DNA of 64,000 bases from Blastocatellia bacterium (GTDB lineage: Bacteria > Acidobacteriota > Blastocatellia > UBA7656), in the NCBI GenBank assembly GCA_035275065.1, contig DATENM010000050.1, positions 1-64,000 on the forward strand. Reading direction: 5' to 3'. Position 1 is the first letter of the stretch, and each line of letters begins with the position of its first letter. Shown in pieces: positions 6,940 to 17,822 of this stretch. The position numbers were made by a program, and so were the translations under genes. The notes under the pieces were generated by a model. The model saw nothing but the letters and a program-made list of their open reading frames with translations, had not been told where the DNA came from and ran no database searches.

Positions 6940-8229
6940 ATGACTTCGTCCGTCCAGAAGAAAATCGAAATTCAACCGCTTAACTCGCCACTCAATCATA
7001 GCGTCGCTGTCCCAGGCTCGAAGAGCTATACCAACCGGGCCGTTTTGATCGCGGCGCTGGCCGAAGGTAGGACCGTACTGGAGCACGCCTTGATTTGCGA
7101 AGACACGGAGTTGATCGCCGGCGGTGTGCAGCAGTTTGGCCGGGCGCGCGTTGCTATCGACCGGGACAGTGAACGCATGACGGTCGAGCGCGGGCCGGGT
7201 CAAATGATGGCTGCAAAAGAGCCGGTCTTTGTAGGGAACGCCGGCACGCCAATCCGTTTCCTGATTAGCTTCGCCAGCCTCGCCAACGGCACGAGCGAGG
7301 TCACGGGTAATCAACGGATGCAGGAACGGCCCTGTCAAGACCTGGTAGACGCTCTGTTGCAATTGGGCGTCAAGGCAGACGTGGTGCGCGGCACCGGCTG
7401 CCCGCCCGTCAGAATCGAGGGCCCTTCGCTGGGGGGCGGTAAGGCCAAAATCAGGGGCAGCGTCAGCAGCCAGTTCACGTCCAGCATCCTTCTTAACGCA
7501 CCATACGCCGAACAGGACGTTGAGCTCGAAATCACAGATGACCTCTGCTCGAAGCCCTATGTCGATATGACGCTGGGCATCATGAAAGAGTTCGGGGTCA
7601 CGGTCGAGCGGGATGGCTATCGCTCTTTCAGGGTGAGGCATGGGCAGCGGTATCAGGCCCGCAGCTATCGGATCGAACCCGACGCATCGAACATGTCCTA
7701 CTTCCTCGCCGCCGCCGCCATCCTCGGCGGCAAGGTTCGCATTCCGGGAATCAACTCGGGGTCGCTTCAGGGCGACGCCAAATTCGTCGACGTACTAGAG
7801 CGTATGGGCTGTCAGATCGAGCGCGGAGACGACTACTTCGCCGTCGAGGGGGGACACCTGTCCGGTGTTGATGTGGACATGAACTGGATGCCGGACCTTG
7901 TCCCGACCCTCGCGGTCGTGGCGGCCTACGCAGAGGGCCGCACCCACATCACCAACATCGCGAACTTACGAATTAAAGAGTGTGACCGGATAGCAGCCCT
8001 GGAAACTGAGTTGCGCAAGCTCGGCATCCGAGCCGAATCCACTCAAGACACCCTGACCGTCTACGGCGGCCAGCCACATGGCGCGACCGTCGAGACGTAC
8101 AATGACCACCGCATCGCGATGTGCTTCGCCATCGCCGGGCTGCGTACTCGGGGCGTTATCATCGAGGACCCGGGCTGCACGGCTAAATCCTTCCCCACGT
8201 TCTGGTCGGTACTGGACACACTAAGGTGA
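6940..8229 (+). CDS. EPSP-synthase (AroA) homologue, proposed arsenoenolpyruvate synthase
   Basis: A 429-residue protein of the enolpyruvyl transferase family. Residues that bind the ligands in AroA are present: K28-S29 and R33 (GSKSYTNRAV), N100-R106 (NAGTPIR, where typical AroA has NAGTAMR), R130 (MQERP), S176-S177-Q178 (SSQFTS), the acidic MPDLVPTL segment, KECDR, DHRIAM and a lysine in GCTAKSF. True AroA joins shikimate-3-phosphate with PEP. No other shikimate gene is nearby. Instead it is followed at 11 bp by a phosphoglycerate-mutase homologue and then a phosphonopyruvate-decarboxylase homologue, the set known from arseno-organic clusters of Streptomyces. I infer that it condenses arsenate with PEP. 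A housekeeping AroA is the alternative. GAGGTG precedes the ATG. Confidence 0.85.
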   Translation: MTSSVQKKIEIQPLNSPLNHSVAVPGSKSYTNRAVLIAALAEGRTVLEHALICEDTELIAGGVQQFGRARVAIDRDSERMTVERGPGQMMAAKEPVFVGNAGTPIRFLISFASLANGTSEVTGNQRMQERPCQDLVDALLQLGVKADVVRGTGCPPVRIEGPSLGGGKAKIRGSVSSQFTSSILLNAPYAEQDVELEITDDLCSKPYVDMTLGIMKEFGVTVERDGYRSFRVRHGQRYQARSYRIEPDASNMSYFLAAAAILGGKVRIPGINSGSLQGDAKFVDVLERMGCQIERGDDYFAVEGGHLSGVDVDMNWMPDLVPTLAVVAAYAEGRTHITNIANLRIKECDRIAALETELRKLGIRAESTQDTLTVYGGQPHGATVETYNDHRIAMCFAIAGLRTRGVIIEDPGCTAKSFPTFWSVLDTLR

Positions 8230-8240
8230 CGGAGGCGCCA

Positions 8241-9770
8241 ATGAGATCACGTGGATTATTCATCGTGCTAGATGGGTGGGGGTATTCTACGAAAGTAGAA
8301 CACAACGCAATCCGCCAGGCCGGGACACCGACCCTTGACCGCCTGGTCAAGGAATACCCCTGGACATTGCTTCATGCGTCTGGGCGTGCGGTCGGGCTGC
8401 CGCCAGATACCCCTGGCAATTCCGAAGTGGGCCATCTGACTCTAGGCGCCGGGCGGACAATCGATTACGAGAGCACCCGTGTCCAGATGGCTATGGAGGC
8501 GGGAGAACTCCAGCGGCATCCTTTACTTACGAAGGCTCTTCACGAAACGAAAGAGCGTGATGGCAGAGTCCACATCATGGGTTTGGCTTCCGATGGCAAC
8601 ATCCATTCACACTTGGACCACTTCCGCCCCATCGTCGAAGCCGCTTCCAGAATGGGCCTGACCGGCATATACCTCCACCTGTTCACTGACGGACGTGACG
8701 CCCCGAGCGGCGCGGCGATCAGGTTTATTGCTGACATACAGGACATGCTTCTTTCCGTAGGAGCGGGCCAGGTCGCGAGTGTTGTTGGCCGGAACTACGC
8801 GATGGACAAGAATGGGAACTGGCAGAAAACACAAGCCGCCTTCGAGATGATGACGCTCGGAGTCGGGAAGCCGGTAAGAACGGCTGAAGAGGCCATAAAG
8901 ACCGCTTACCAGGAGGCCGTCGCCGATGACCTTATCCCGCCATTCGCCCTTGTCGACGGTTCGGGCCAGCCGGTTGGGGTCGTTAAAGATGGAGACCTGC
9001 TGTTCTCGGTGAACTTCCGAGGCGACCGTATGCACCAGATCCTGAGGGCATTCGTGGACGAGCCGTTTTCGGAATTTCCACGGTTCTATCACTCACCGGT
9101 TACCGTGCTGACGATGACCGATTACCACATGAGTCCGGCACTACCATCCCTGTTCGAGCATCTCGAGGTCAGGGATACACTGGGCGACGTTTTAGACCAG
9201 TACGGTAACCGCAACCTCCGGGTGTCGGAAACCGAAAAATATCCGCACGTGACTTTCTTCTTCAACGGGCGGGAACATCGCGACCATCAGTTTGAGCAGA
9301 GCATCCACGTGCCCGGGCCTAAGAACTCGGACTACAGGCGTACGCCGGAAATGAGCGCCGCCGGGATCGTCCGCGAGGTGAAAAATGCGCTGGCCCGCCA
9401 GGAACAGGACCTGATCGTGGCGAACCTGGTCAACGCGGACACCGTAGGCCATACGGGAGATATGGAAGCCGCCAAGCGGGCGGTGCGAACGGTCGACTCC
9501 TGCATGGGCGAGATCATCAAGGCCGCTAATGAATATGGCTACTGGACTGCCTTGTGTGGCGATCATGGGAATGCCGAAGTCATGTTCAATGAAGCGATGG
9601 GAGTGCCGCACGTCGGTCACACGACCAACCCTGTGCCGTTCGTGCTGGTGCATCCTTCTCAAAACAGAGCCTTACGTTTAGGCGCAAGTTTCGCTGATGT
9701 CGCCCCGACGCTCCTTAAACTTTTAGACATTCCGAAGCCCACCGCCATGACCGGAGAGAGTTTGGTGTGA
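8241..9770 (+). CDS. Cofactor-independent phosphoglycerate mutase homologue, proposed arsonopyruvate-forming mutase
   Basis: A 509-residue protein of the alkaline-phosphatase superfamily with the full iPGM framework: metal ligand D11 (LDGWGYS), catalytic serine S61 in GNSEVGH, ASDGNIHSH, FTDGRDAPSG, GRNYAMDKNGNWQ, FRGDRMHQ, ETEKYPHVTFFFNG, the metal motif VGHTGDMEAA and CGDHGNAEVM. Several motifs deviate from glycolytic enzymes: APSG where TPPKS is usual, NADTVGH where NPDMVGH is usual, and a C before GDHGNAE. A GTG at 8226 overlaps the aroA-like stop, but GGAGG before ATG 8241 decides the start. In the Streptomyces organoarsenical pathway an iPGM-type enzyme is proposed to rearrange arsenoenolpyruvate to arsonopyruvate. 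A glycolytic role cannot be excluded by sequence alone. Confidence 0.85.
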   Translation: MRSRGLFIVLDGWGYSTKVEHNAIRQAGTPTLDRLVKEYPWTLLHASGRAVGLPPDTPGNSEVGHLTLGAGRTIDYESTRVQMAMEAGELQRHPLLTKALHETKERDGRVHIMGLASDGNIHSHLDHFRPIVEAASRMGLTGIYLHLFTDGRDAPSGAAIRFIADIQDMLLSVGAGQVASVVGRNYAMDKNGNWQKTQAAFEMMTLGVGKPVRTAEEAIKTAYQEAVADDLIPPFALVDGSGQPVGVVKDGDLLFSVNFRGDRMHQILRAFVDEPFSEFPRFYHSPVTVLTMTDYHMSPALPSLFEHLEVRDTLGDVLDQYGNRNLRVSETEKYPHVTFFFNGREHRDHQFEQSIHVPGPKNSDYRRTPEMSAAGIVREVKNALARQEQDLIVANLVNADTVGHTGDMEAAKRAVRTVDSCMGEIIKAANEYGYWTALCGDHGNAEVMFNEAMGVPHVGHTTNPVPFVLVHPSQNRALRLGASFADVAPTLLKLLDIPKPTAMTGESLV

Positions 9771-9834
9771 AGGGTCATTCTCCGGTGAGCCATTTTGTCT
9801 CCCAGCTTGGGAGTATATCCAAGGTGATTAGCTG

Positions 9835-10956
9835 ATGATTACCGCAACGGATTTTTGCGACTCTTTGCTAGAGCGGGGCTACTCTTTCTACACGGTTGTG
9901 CCATGTTCCGTCTTCAAGCATGCGATCAACGAGGTGCTACGCTCTCCCCACTTGAAATATGTGATGGCGGCCAATGAGGGGGCGGCCCTAGCGATTGCGG
10001 CGGGGGCATGGTTGTCCAGGTGTAAATCGGTGGTCCTGCTCCAAAACTCTGGGGTCGGAAACCTGATCAACCCGCTCTCCTCTCTCTCTCTGCCGTACCA
10101 TATTCCCTCCCTGTTGTTCGTCAGCGCCCGCGCCTACCCTGACGGCGTTGGCGATGAACCGCAGCATGTTTACATGGGAGCAGGCGTCCGAGACATTCTG
10201 AAGACCTTCGGCGTCCGTCGATTTGATATGCCGGGGGACCTTGCAGGCTTCACGTCGCTGTTAGATAAGGCCGATGAGATCGTCACTCGGCATGAGAACA
10301 GCGTCGTCATCATGGTGCCGAAAGGGAGTATCAAGGCAAGCCGGACTGAGCCTGAACAGGAACGCCAATACAGTATGTCCCGGCACGAAGCCATTCGAAT
10401 CATTGCCGGCCTCCTTTCAGGAGGCGAGGCCGTCATCTCGACCACCGGCAAAATATCGCGCGAGCTTTTCGCCACCCAGGACCGTCAGGGCAATTTTTAT
10501 ATGCAAGGGTCAATGGGGTACGCGCGAGCCATCGCCCTGGGTGTCGCGTTAAATCGCCCGGAACGTCGCGTTGTCGTTCTGGATGGCGATGGTGCCGCGC
10601 TGATGCACATGGGCTCCTTCTCGACCGTTGGTTACTACGCCCCGCCAAATCTAGTAGACATTGTGCTGGATAATGAAGCGCATGGCTCTACCGGCAACCA
10701 GGCAACCACGTCGGTGACAACAGCCCTTGATCTCGTCGCTAAGGCATGTAGCTATCGCCAGACCTATCGGTGTGAAACCGCGGATGAGTTAAGGTCGGCA
10801 GTTGGGGAGGCTCTACGCGTAACCGGGCCAACCTTCATCCTGGTGAAGGTCAACCGGGAAGAGAGCGCCGACATGCCGCGCATCACGACCAAGCACGCAC
10901 CAGACCAGTCTGCCCGAACTTTTCGCGAGTTCCTGTTAGACAGCGCGCAGCAGTAA
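9835..10956 (+). CDS. Phosphonopyruvate decarboxylase homologue, proposed arsonopyruvate decarboxylase
   Basis: A 373-residue thiamine-diphosphate enzyme. The PYR domain has NEGAALAIAAG, LLQNSGVGNLINPLSSL and DEPQHVYMG, which are hallmarks of phosphonopyruvate decarboxylase (Ppd/Fom2). The PP domain has the cofactor-binding GDGAALMHMGSFSTVG and VLDNEAHGSTGNQ. The known reaction is phosphonopyruvate to phosphonoacetaldehyde, which pulls an otherwise unfavourable C-P bond-forming mutase. No PEP mutase of the isocitrate-lyase superfamily is present here, so the expected phosphonate precursor is missing; the arsono analogue fits the neighbours better. AAGGTG lies eight bases before the ATG, and 64 bp separate it from the mutase gene. 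Confidence 0.88.
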   Translation: MITATDFCDSLLERGYSFYTVVPCSVFKHAINEVLRSPHLKYVMAANEGAALAIAAGAWLSRCKSVVLLQNSGVGNLINPLSSLSLPYHIPSLLFVSARAYPDGVGDEPQHVYMGAGVRDILKTFGVRRFDMPGDLAGFTSLLDKADEIVTRHENSVVIMVPKGSIKASRTEPEQERQYSMSRHEAIRIIAGLLSGGEAVISTTGKISRELFATQDRQGNFYMQGSMGYARAIALGVALNRPERRVVVLDGDGAALMHMGSFSTVGYYAPPNLVDIVLDNEAHGSTGNQATTSVTTALDLVAKACSYRQTYRCETADELRSAVGEALRVTGPTFILVKVNREESADMPRITTKHAPDQSARTFREFLLDSAQQ

Positions 10957-11013
10957 AGCAATGTCCCGGTTCAAATCCATAGGGTTCGGCCACAGAGAAA
11001 ATGATCGATTCGT

Positions 11014-12483
11014 ATGAGTGGGATTCCTGAGATAGGTCAAACCGTCTTTAATTTCATCGCGGGCAAGTGGGAGCCGTCCGGGTCCGTCAAATGGGTTGAG
11101 CGATACGACCCGGCTGACCAGTCAGTGTTGGTCGCACGCGCCCCCGACTCTACACGCCAGGACGCCGTGCGCGCCGCGCAGGCTGCGGCCCGGGCTGCTG
11201 AGCAATGGGGCAAGTGCAGTCCGTCGCGCCGAGGACGGCTGCTCTTTGACTGGCTCACGTGGATAGATGGGCGGAGGCAGCAGATTGCCGAACTGCTCAC
11301 GCGCGAAGAGGGAAAGATCCTCGCGGAATCACTGGGCGAAGTTAACCGCTCAATAGACATCCTAGAGTTTACTGCCGGCATGGGACGCCGGCTCGGCGGC
11401 AAGGTATTTGCCGCCGAAGAGCAAAACGTCTTCTGTTTTTCGAACGCACAGCCTCTGGGTGTAGTCGGCCTCATCAGCCCATGGAACTTTCCGGTCGCCA
11501 TTCCCGTCTGGAAGCTTGCGCCGGCGCTCATCGCCGGAAACACCGCCGTACTCAAGCCGTCGCCGCTGACCCCGCTGACGGCGACCGCGTTAGTCCGGGG
11601 GCTTGAAGAGGTCGGGCTGCCCGCCGGCGTCGTGAATCTAATCCATGGCGACAGCGAGCCTGGCAGCGAACTGGTTTCCAACGAACTGGTACAGGGCATC
11701 TCCTTCACCGGCTCGACCGGCGTGGGAAAACGGATTGCGCGCGCCGCCTCTGAACGACTTGCCAAGCTGCAACTCGAACTGGGTGGCAAGAACCCGCAGC
11801 TAGTTCTTGAAGACGCAGACCTCGATCAAGCGGTTGACGGAGTGATGATGGCCGCGTTCGGCTCCTCCGGGCAGCGGTGCAGCGCGACCAGTCGGGCAAT
11901 CGTGGCTCAGGAAGTTTACGACGATTTCCTGGAGCGTATTCATAAGCGCGCAGCTTCTATTCGCATCGGTGCCGGCAGTGAACCGGGAGTCGAAATGGGC
12001 CCGCTGGTCGACGGGCGTGCCATCAAGCGGGTCACCCATTACATCGGCGTGGGCCAGGCAGAAGGCGCGAAGGTCTGCACGGGCGGCAATGTCTTAACGG
12101 GTATGGGTTATGGGCAGGGCTTATTCTTTCAGCCCACCGTGTTGGAAGCGACGCGACAAATGGAAGTCGCCCGCGAAGAGGTTTTCGGGCCGGTCTTATC
12201 CGTGATCCGCGTTCGCGATTTCGAGGAGGCGATCAACGTTGCCAACTCCACGCGCTACGGGCTGGCGGCGTCAATCTTCACGCGCGATGTCTCGCGTATC
12301 TTCCGATCTTGCGACGCCGTTCAGGCAGGTACCCTTCATGTCAACCGGCCCGGGGTCGGAGGGTATTCGCATGTGCCGTTCGGCGGCATCAAGGAAAGCG
12401 GCTTCGGAGGCCGTGAAATCGGCGACGAGGTGATGAGCTTTTATACAGAGTCTAAAGTCGTCTACATCAATCACGCCGGCTAG
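11014..12483 (+). CDS. NAD(P)-dependent aldehyde dehydrogenase, proposed arsonoacetaldehyde dehydrogenase
   Basis: A 489-residue aldehyde dehydrogenase. It has SPWNFPVAIPVWKLAPALIAGN, KPSPLTPLTA, the FTGSTGVGK cofactor loop, general base E255 (LELGGKNPQLV), catalytic C289 (SSGQRCSATSR) and EVFGPVLSV. Length and motifs match the succinate-semialdehyde/phosphonoacetaldehyde dehydrogenase group. It is the last gene of the block, 57 bp after the decarboxylase. That order predicts oxidation of the decarboxylase product, giving arsonoacetate. In the Streptomyces pathway the aldehyde is instead thought to be reduced to 2-hydroxyethylarsonate, so this would be a different branch (inference). The ATG has only a weak ribosome site. 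Confidence 0.88.
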   Translation: MSGIPEIGQTVFNFIAGKWEPSGSVKWVERYDPADQSVLVARAPDSTRQDAVRAAQAAARAAEQWGKCSPSRRGRLLFDWLTWIDGRRQQIAELLTREEGKILAESLGEVNRSIDILEFTAGMGRRLGGKVFAAEEQNVFCFSNAQPLGVVGLISPWNFPVAIPVWKLAPALIAGNTAVLKPSPLTPLTATALVRGLEEVGLPAGVVNLIHGDSEPGSELVSNELVQGISFTGSTGVGKRIARAASERLAKLQLELGGKNPQLVLEDADLDQAVDGVMMAAFGSSGQRCSATSRAIVAQEVYDDFLERIHKRAASIRIGAGSEPGVEMGPLVDGRAIKRVTHYIGVGQAEGAKVCTGGNVLTGMGYGQGLFFQPTVLEATRQMEVAREEVFGPVLSVIRVRDFEEAINVANSTRYGLAASIFTRDVSRIFRSCDAVQAGTLHVNRPGVGGYSHVPFGGIKESGFGGREIGDEVMSFYTESKVVYINHAG

Positions 12484-12688
12484 CGACGACTGGGACGGCC
12501 TCGCCTCTTTGCGAATCCAGCCCATAGATTTCGAGACATTTCCCAGGCACTACACGTGGCTCGCTTGAATGATACGCATCGCGGCATGAGCCGAAGTCGC
12601 TTCGCGCCATCGCCCGCATGCGCTGGTCGGGTTCGGCAGAAACCCGAATCCGAGAACGTAAAATCTGATTAACTGGAGGAAATTGAAC

Positions 12689-12898
12689 ATGCTGCAAACA
12701 ACTCTGGCTTTCATTGGTGGCATCGTGATAGCACCATTTCTCAAGCCGATTCTGCGGGAAGTAATTAAGTACGGGATCATCGTCGCCGACACGGCGGTCA
12801 AAGCCGCAGCCGAAGCGCGCGAGAGTATCGAGGACCTCGCGGCTGAGGCCGCAGCCGAGGCGCATCCGAAGCCATCCCATCCCGCCAAAATTAACTGA
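12689..12898 (+). CDS. Small DUF5132-like membrane protein
   Basis: A 69-residue protein with one hydrophobic N-terminal helix (TLAFIGGIVIAPFLKPILRE) followed by an amphipathic alanine/glutamate-rich helix (KAAAEARESIEDLAAEAAAEA). This pattern matches small DUF5132 proteins, which often sit next to transporters with HMA-like domains, as here. The ATG 12689 is nine bases after GGAGG. The role is unknown; a scaffold or accessory subunit for the following ABC exporter and P-type ATPase is inferred from position. Confidence 0.65.
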   Translation: MLQTTLAFIGGIVIAPFLKPILREVIKYGIIVADTAVKAAAEARESIEDLAAEAAAEAHPKPSHPAKIN

Positions 12899-12940
12899 GT
12901 CTCGTTACGAGAGACCTCCGTTGTGATCTCAAAGCCGACT

Positions 12941-12975
12941 GCCGGTGAAAGAGGATGGTCTCCTTTTTCACCGGC
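12941..12975 (+). terminator. Terminator-like hairpin after the DUF5132-like gene
   Basis: GCCGGTGAAA at 12941-12950 pairs perfectly with TTTCACCGGC at 12966-12975, with partial further pairing inside (GAGGA/TCTCC). No T-run follows. A second perfect 10-bp hairpin (CCATAGAGGC with GCCTCTATGG) lies at 13053-13085 before the ABC gene. Confidence 0.5.
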
Positions 12976-13180
12976 GACCGGCACCCCACAACGATCATTT
13001 GATGGCGACGAGCCGTGGCGCGGTAAGGCGGGCTCAGCTCACTGCCCCCAAACCATAGAGGCAGAGAAATAGTCAGCCTCTATGGTCTTGGTCGGCAGAG
13101 TAGAAGTTTGCCTCGACATCGGCTTCCTTGCCTTCAGACCGATGAACTTCTGAACGAACACTGACGGGCGGTGGAATAGA

Positions 13181-15457
13181 ATGGATGCATCTGTCAACAA
13201 TGGCATACAGCTAAGATCTGCAATACCAGGAAGGGGACGCTGGGAGATAGACACTCTAGTCGGGCGGCCTCGATTGGGCTCACTCACTGAAGAGTTGCTC
13301 AGGCAGCGGCCGGAGATCACTCTTGCCAAAGCCAACCCCGTTACTGGTCGGCTTTTGGTCCGTTACGACATCGGCATCAGCTCGACTCAGATAGAGCGAC
13401 TGGTCCGCGAGGTGTTGGATTTCGCACTATCGGGTCTGAAGTCGTCCACGGGCCCGAAGGATAGAACCAGGCGGGCGGGGACAAAACTATCCAAGCTCAT
13501 AAAGTTTTTAGCTGTCGCAGGCGGCAGCTTCCTGTTATCGAGCCTGCTGCCGGGGATTTCGCTCACGTCCGCGCCCGTCTTGATTGGGGCTGCCGTTCTG
13601 ACTGTGGGGGTCGTCGGTCTCAAATTATGGCCGCGGGGCGGCGCGCTCGTCCCTGCCTTCAGTTCATGGGCCAACGCCGCGCGTAACTATCCCGCGATTC
13701 GCCTCTGGCGTTACCTTCAGCCGCACAGGCTTCAGGTATACCTTGCAATCGGCGCGTCAGTCCTGAAGAAGGTCGTCGACCTTTCCCCGCCCATCATCAT
13801 CGGGCTTGCTTTGGATGCGGCGGCTCAGGGGGGCAGCCCTCTGCTCTTTGCCCTCGGCCTATCCAGCCTGCAATCGCAGGTCTGGTTCATCGGAGGCTTT
13901 GCGGTAGTGGCCTTCTCGCTCGAATCGATTCTCGAGTTCAGCTACAAGCTGCTTTGGCGAAACCTCGCCCAGGCGGTACAGCATGAGCTACGCCTCGACG
14001 CCTACACACACCTCCAAACGCTTGAGATGTCCCGCCTCGACGATGAAAGCACGGGGATGCTCGCGGCCATGTTGAACGACAACATCAATCAGCTGGAGCT
14101 GTTCCTGAACGACGGCGTGAACTCAATCCTCGAAATGGGGACCAACGTACTCGCCATCACCTTCATCTTCTTATTCATAGCGCCGAGCGTCGGCTGGATC
14201 GCCCTGCTTCCCATACCGATTCTGCTTTGGGCCACTTTCTACTACCAAAAACGCATCGGGCCGGTTTACGCGGAGGCGGTTGAACGCAGCACGTTACTCA
14301 ACGGCCAACTCGTGAACAACATCAGCGGACTCCCGACGATCAAGAGCTTTACCGCCGAGGCGTACGAGACCGAGCGGATCCGGCGATTGAGTCAGGATTA
14401 CGTCGAGAGCAACCGGAAGGCTAATACCATTTACTCGCTCTTCGGCCCTTTGATTCGCTTCCCGGTCTTGACCGGGTACACCGCCGTCCTCATCGCCGGC
14501 GGATCGCTAGTGATCTCCGGCGGCCTGTCGGCGGGAACCTACGCCCTGCTGCTGTTTCTCATCCCCCGATTTCTATTCCCGTTCGGCTTCTTCGGAGAGA
14601 CGGTCAACCTCTATCACCGATCCATGTCGGCAGTTGACAAGGTGTTCGACCTGCTCGAGCTGCCGTCGGGCGCAAACGGCAGCGGTCAGCCTCTGCCGGT
14701 GACGGAGGTCCAGGGGGAGATCACCTTTCAATCGGTCAGTTTTACTTACGGCGGAGAAGTCGAGGTCCTGAGAGATTTTTCCCTTTACCTGCCCGCCGGA
14801 AAGACCACCGCCATCGTCGGCTCGACCGGCGCGGGCAAAACGACCCTTGCCAAATTGCTACTGCGTTTTTACGAGGTTGATTCGGGGCGAATCCTGATCG
14901 ATGGCCTTGATATCCGCAGCATTCGGGTGGGCGACCTGCGGGCCGCTATAGGTCTGGTGAGCCAGGACGTATTCTTATTCGACGGAACGGTCCGCGAGAA
15001 TATCGCCTACGGGAGCTTCGACGCAGAGCCTTACGAGATCGTCGAAGCGGCGCGCCTGGCCGAAGCACATCAGTTCATTGAGGAGCTGCCGCAGAAGTAC
15101 GATACGCTCATCGGAGAGCGCGGCGTGAAACTTTCGGGCGGCCAGCGGCAACGGCTTTGCATCGCCCGGGCGATTCTCAAGAGCCCTCCGATACTCATTC
15201 TCGACGAGGCGACCTCGTCGGTTGACAATGAAACGGAAGCCGCCATCCAACGCTCGCTCCAGCGCATTTCGGTCAACCGGACGATGATCATCATTGCCCA
15301 TCGGCTCTCCACCGTGCGCCATGCACACTGCATCTATGTTTTAGGGGAGGGCGGCCAGATTGTTCAGGCCGGTGGCCACGAGGACTTGTTGAGTGAGGAT
15401 GGCTTTTATGCGGCGCTTTGGCGGGTCCAGACTGGCGGGGCCGACTCCCAGCCATAG
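13181..15457 (+). CDS. ABC exporter with N-terminal HMA-like domain
   Basis: A 758-residue half-exporter. Residues 1-90 form an HMA-like domain without the CxxC metal motif; IPGRGRWEIDTL and ANPVTGRLLVRYD mark it. Two short hydrophobic segments follow, then the six-helix ABC exporter membrane domain (about 170-470). The nucleotide-binding domain has Walker A GSTGAGKTT, signature LSGGQRQR, Walker B LILDEATSS and the switch histidine in IIAHRLSTV. The next gene, a P-type ATPase, starts with the same kind of HMA-like domain, which suggests that the two act on the same substrate or bind the same small protein. Substrate unknown; a metal or metalloid conjugate is inferred from the island. No strong ribosome site before ATG 13181. 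Confidence 0.88.
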   Translation: MDASVNNGIQLRSAIPGRGRWEIDTLVGRPRLGSLTEELLRQRPEITLAKANPVTGRLLVRYDIGISSTQIERLVREVLDFALSGLKSSTGPKDRTRRAGTKLSKLIKFLAVAGGSFLLSSLLPGISLTSAPVLIGAAVLTVGVVGLKLWPRGGALVPAFSSWANAARNYPAIRLWRYLQPHRLQVYLAIGASVLKKVVDLSPPIIIGLALDAAAQGGSPLLFALGLSSLQSQVWFIGGFAVVAFSLESILEFSYKLLWRNLAQAVQHELRLDAYTHLQTLEMSRLDDESTGMLAAMLNDNINQLELFLNDGVNSILEMGTNVLAITFIFLFIAPSVGWIALLPIPILLWATFYYQKRIGPVYAEAVERSTLLNGQLVNNISGLPTIKSFTAEAYETERIRRLSQDYVESNRKANTIYSLFGPLIRFPVLTGYTAVLIAGGSLVISGGLSAGTYALLLFLIPRFLFPFGFFGETVNLYHRSMSAVDKVFDLLELPSGANGSGQPLPVTEVQGEITFQSVSFTYGGEVEVLRDFSLYLPAGKTTAIVGSTGAGKTTLAKLLLRFYEVDSGRILIDGLDIRSIRVGDLRAAIGLVSQDVFLFDGTVRENIAYGSFDAEPYEIVEAARLAEAHQFIEELPQKYDTLIGERGVKLSGGQRQRLCIARAILKSPPILILDEATSSVDNETEAAIQRSLQRISVNRTMIIIAHRLSTVRHAHCIYVLGEGGQIVQAGGHEDLLSEDGFYAALWRVQTGGADSQP

Positions 15458-15502
15458 ACGAACTTCGCTATTTCTCAGCAAGCAATCGGGGAGATCAAGC
15501 AA

Positions 15503-17698
<2,196 letters not shown>

Positions 17699-17822
17699 CA
17701 CGGCCCGGCCCACCCTGATCACCCAGACGGATTCCGAACTCAATCTCTCAACCTGGTGCGACTGACAGATGGGCAGATGAAACTATTAGTTGTGCGCAGG
17801 AACGTCTTGCGAACGGTTGATT

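Noticed and set aside
6940..10956. Reading the block as ordinary aroA plus glycolytic iPGM plus phosphonate biosynthesis
   Set aside because: No PEP mutase of the isocitrate-lyase type, no other shikimate or glycolytic gene, and arsenic genes on both sides. Kept as the stated alternative, not as the main call.
8241..12483. Phosphonoacetate catabolism (PhnY dehydrogenase with PhnA, an alkaline-phosphatase-superfamily hydrolase)
   Set aside because: The superfamily member here has all iPGM motifs including GNSEVGH, and the AroA and decarboxylase homologues have no place in that pathway.
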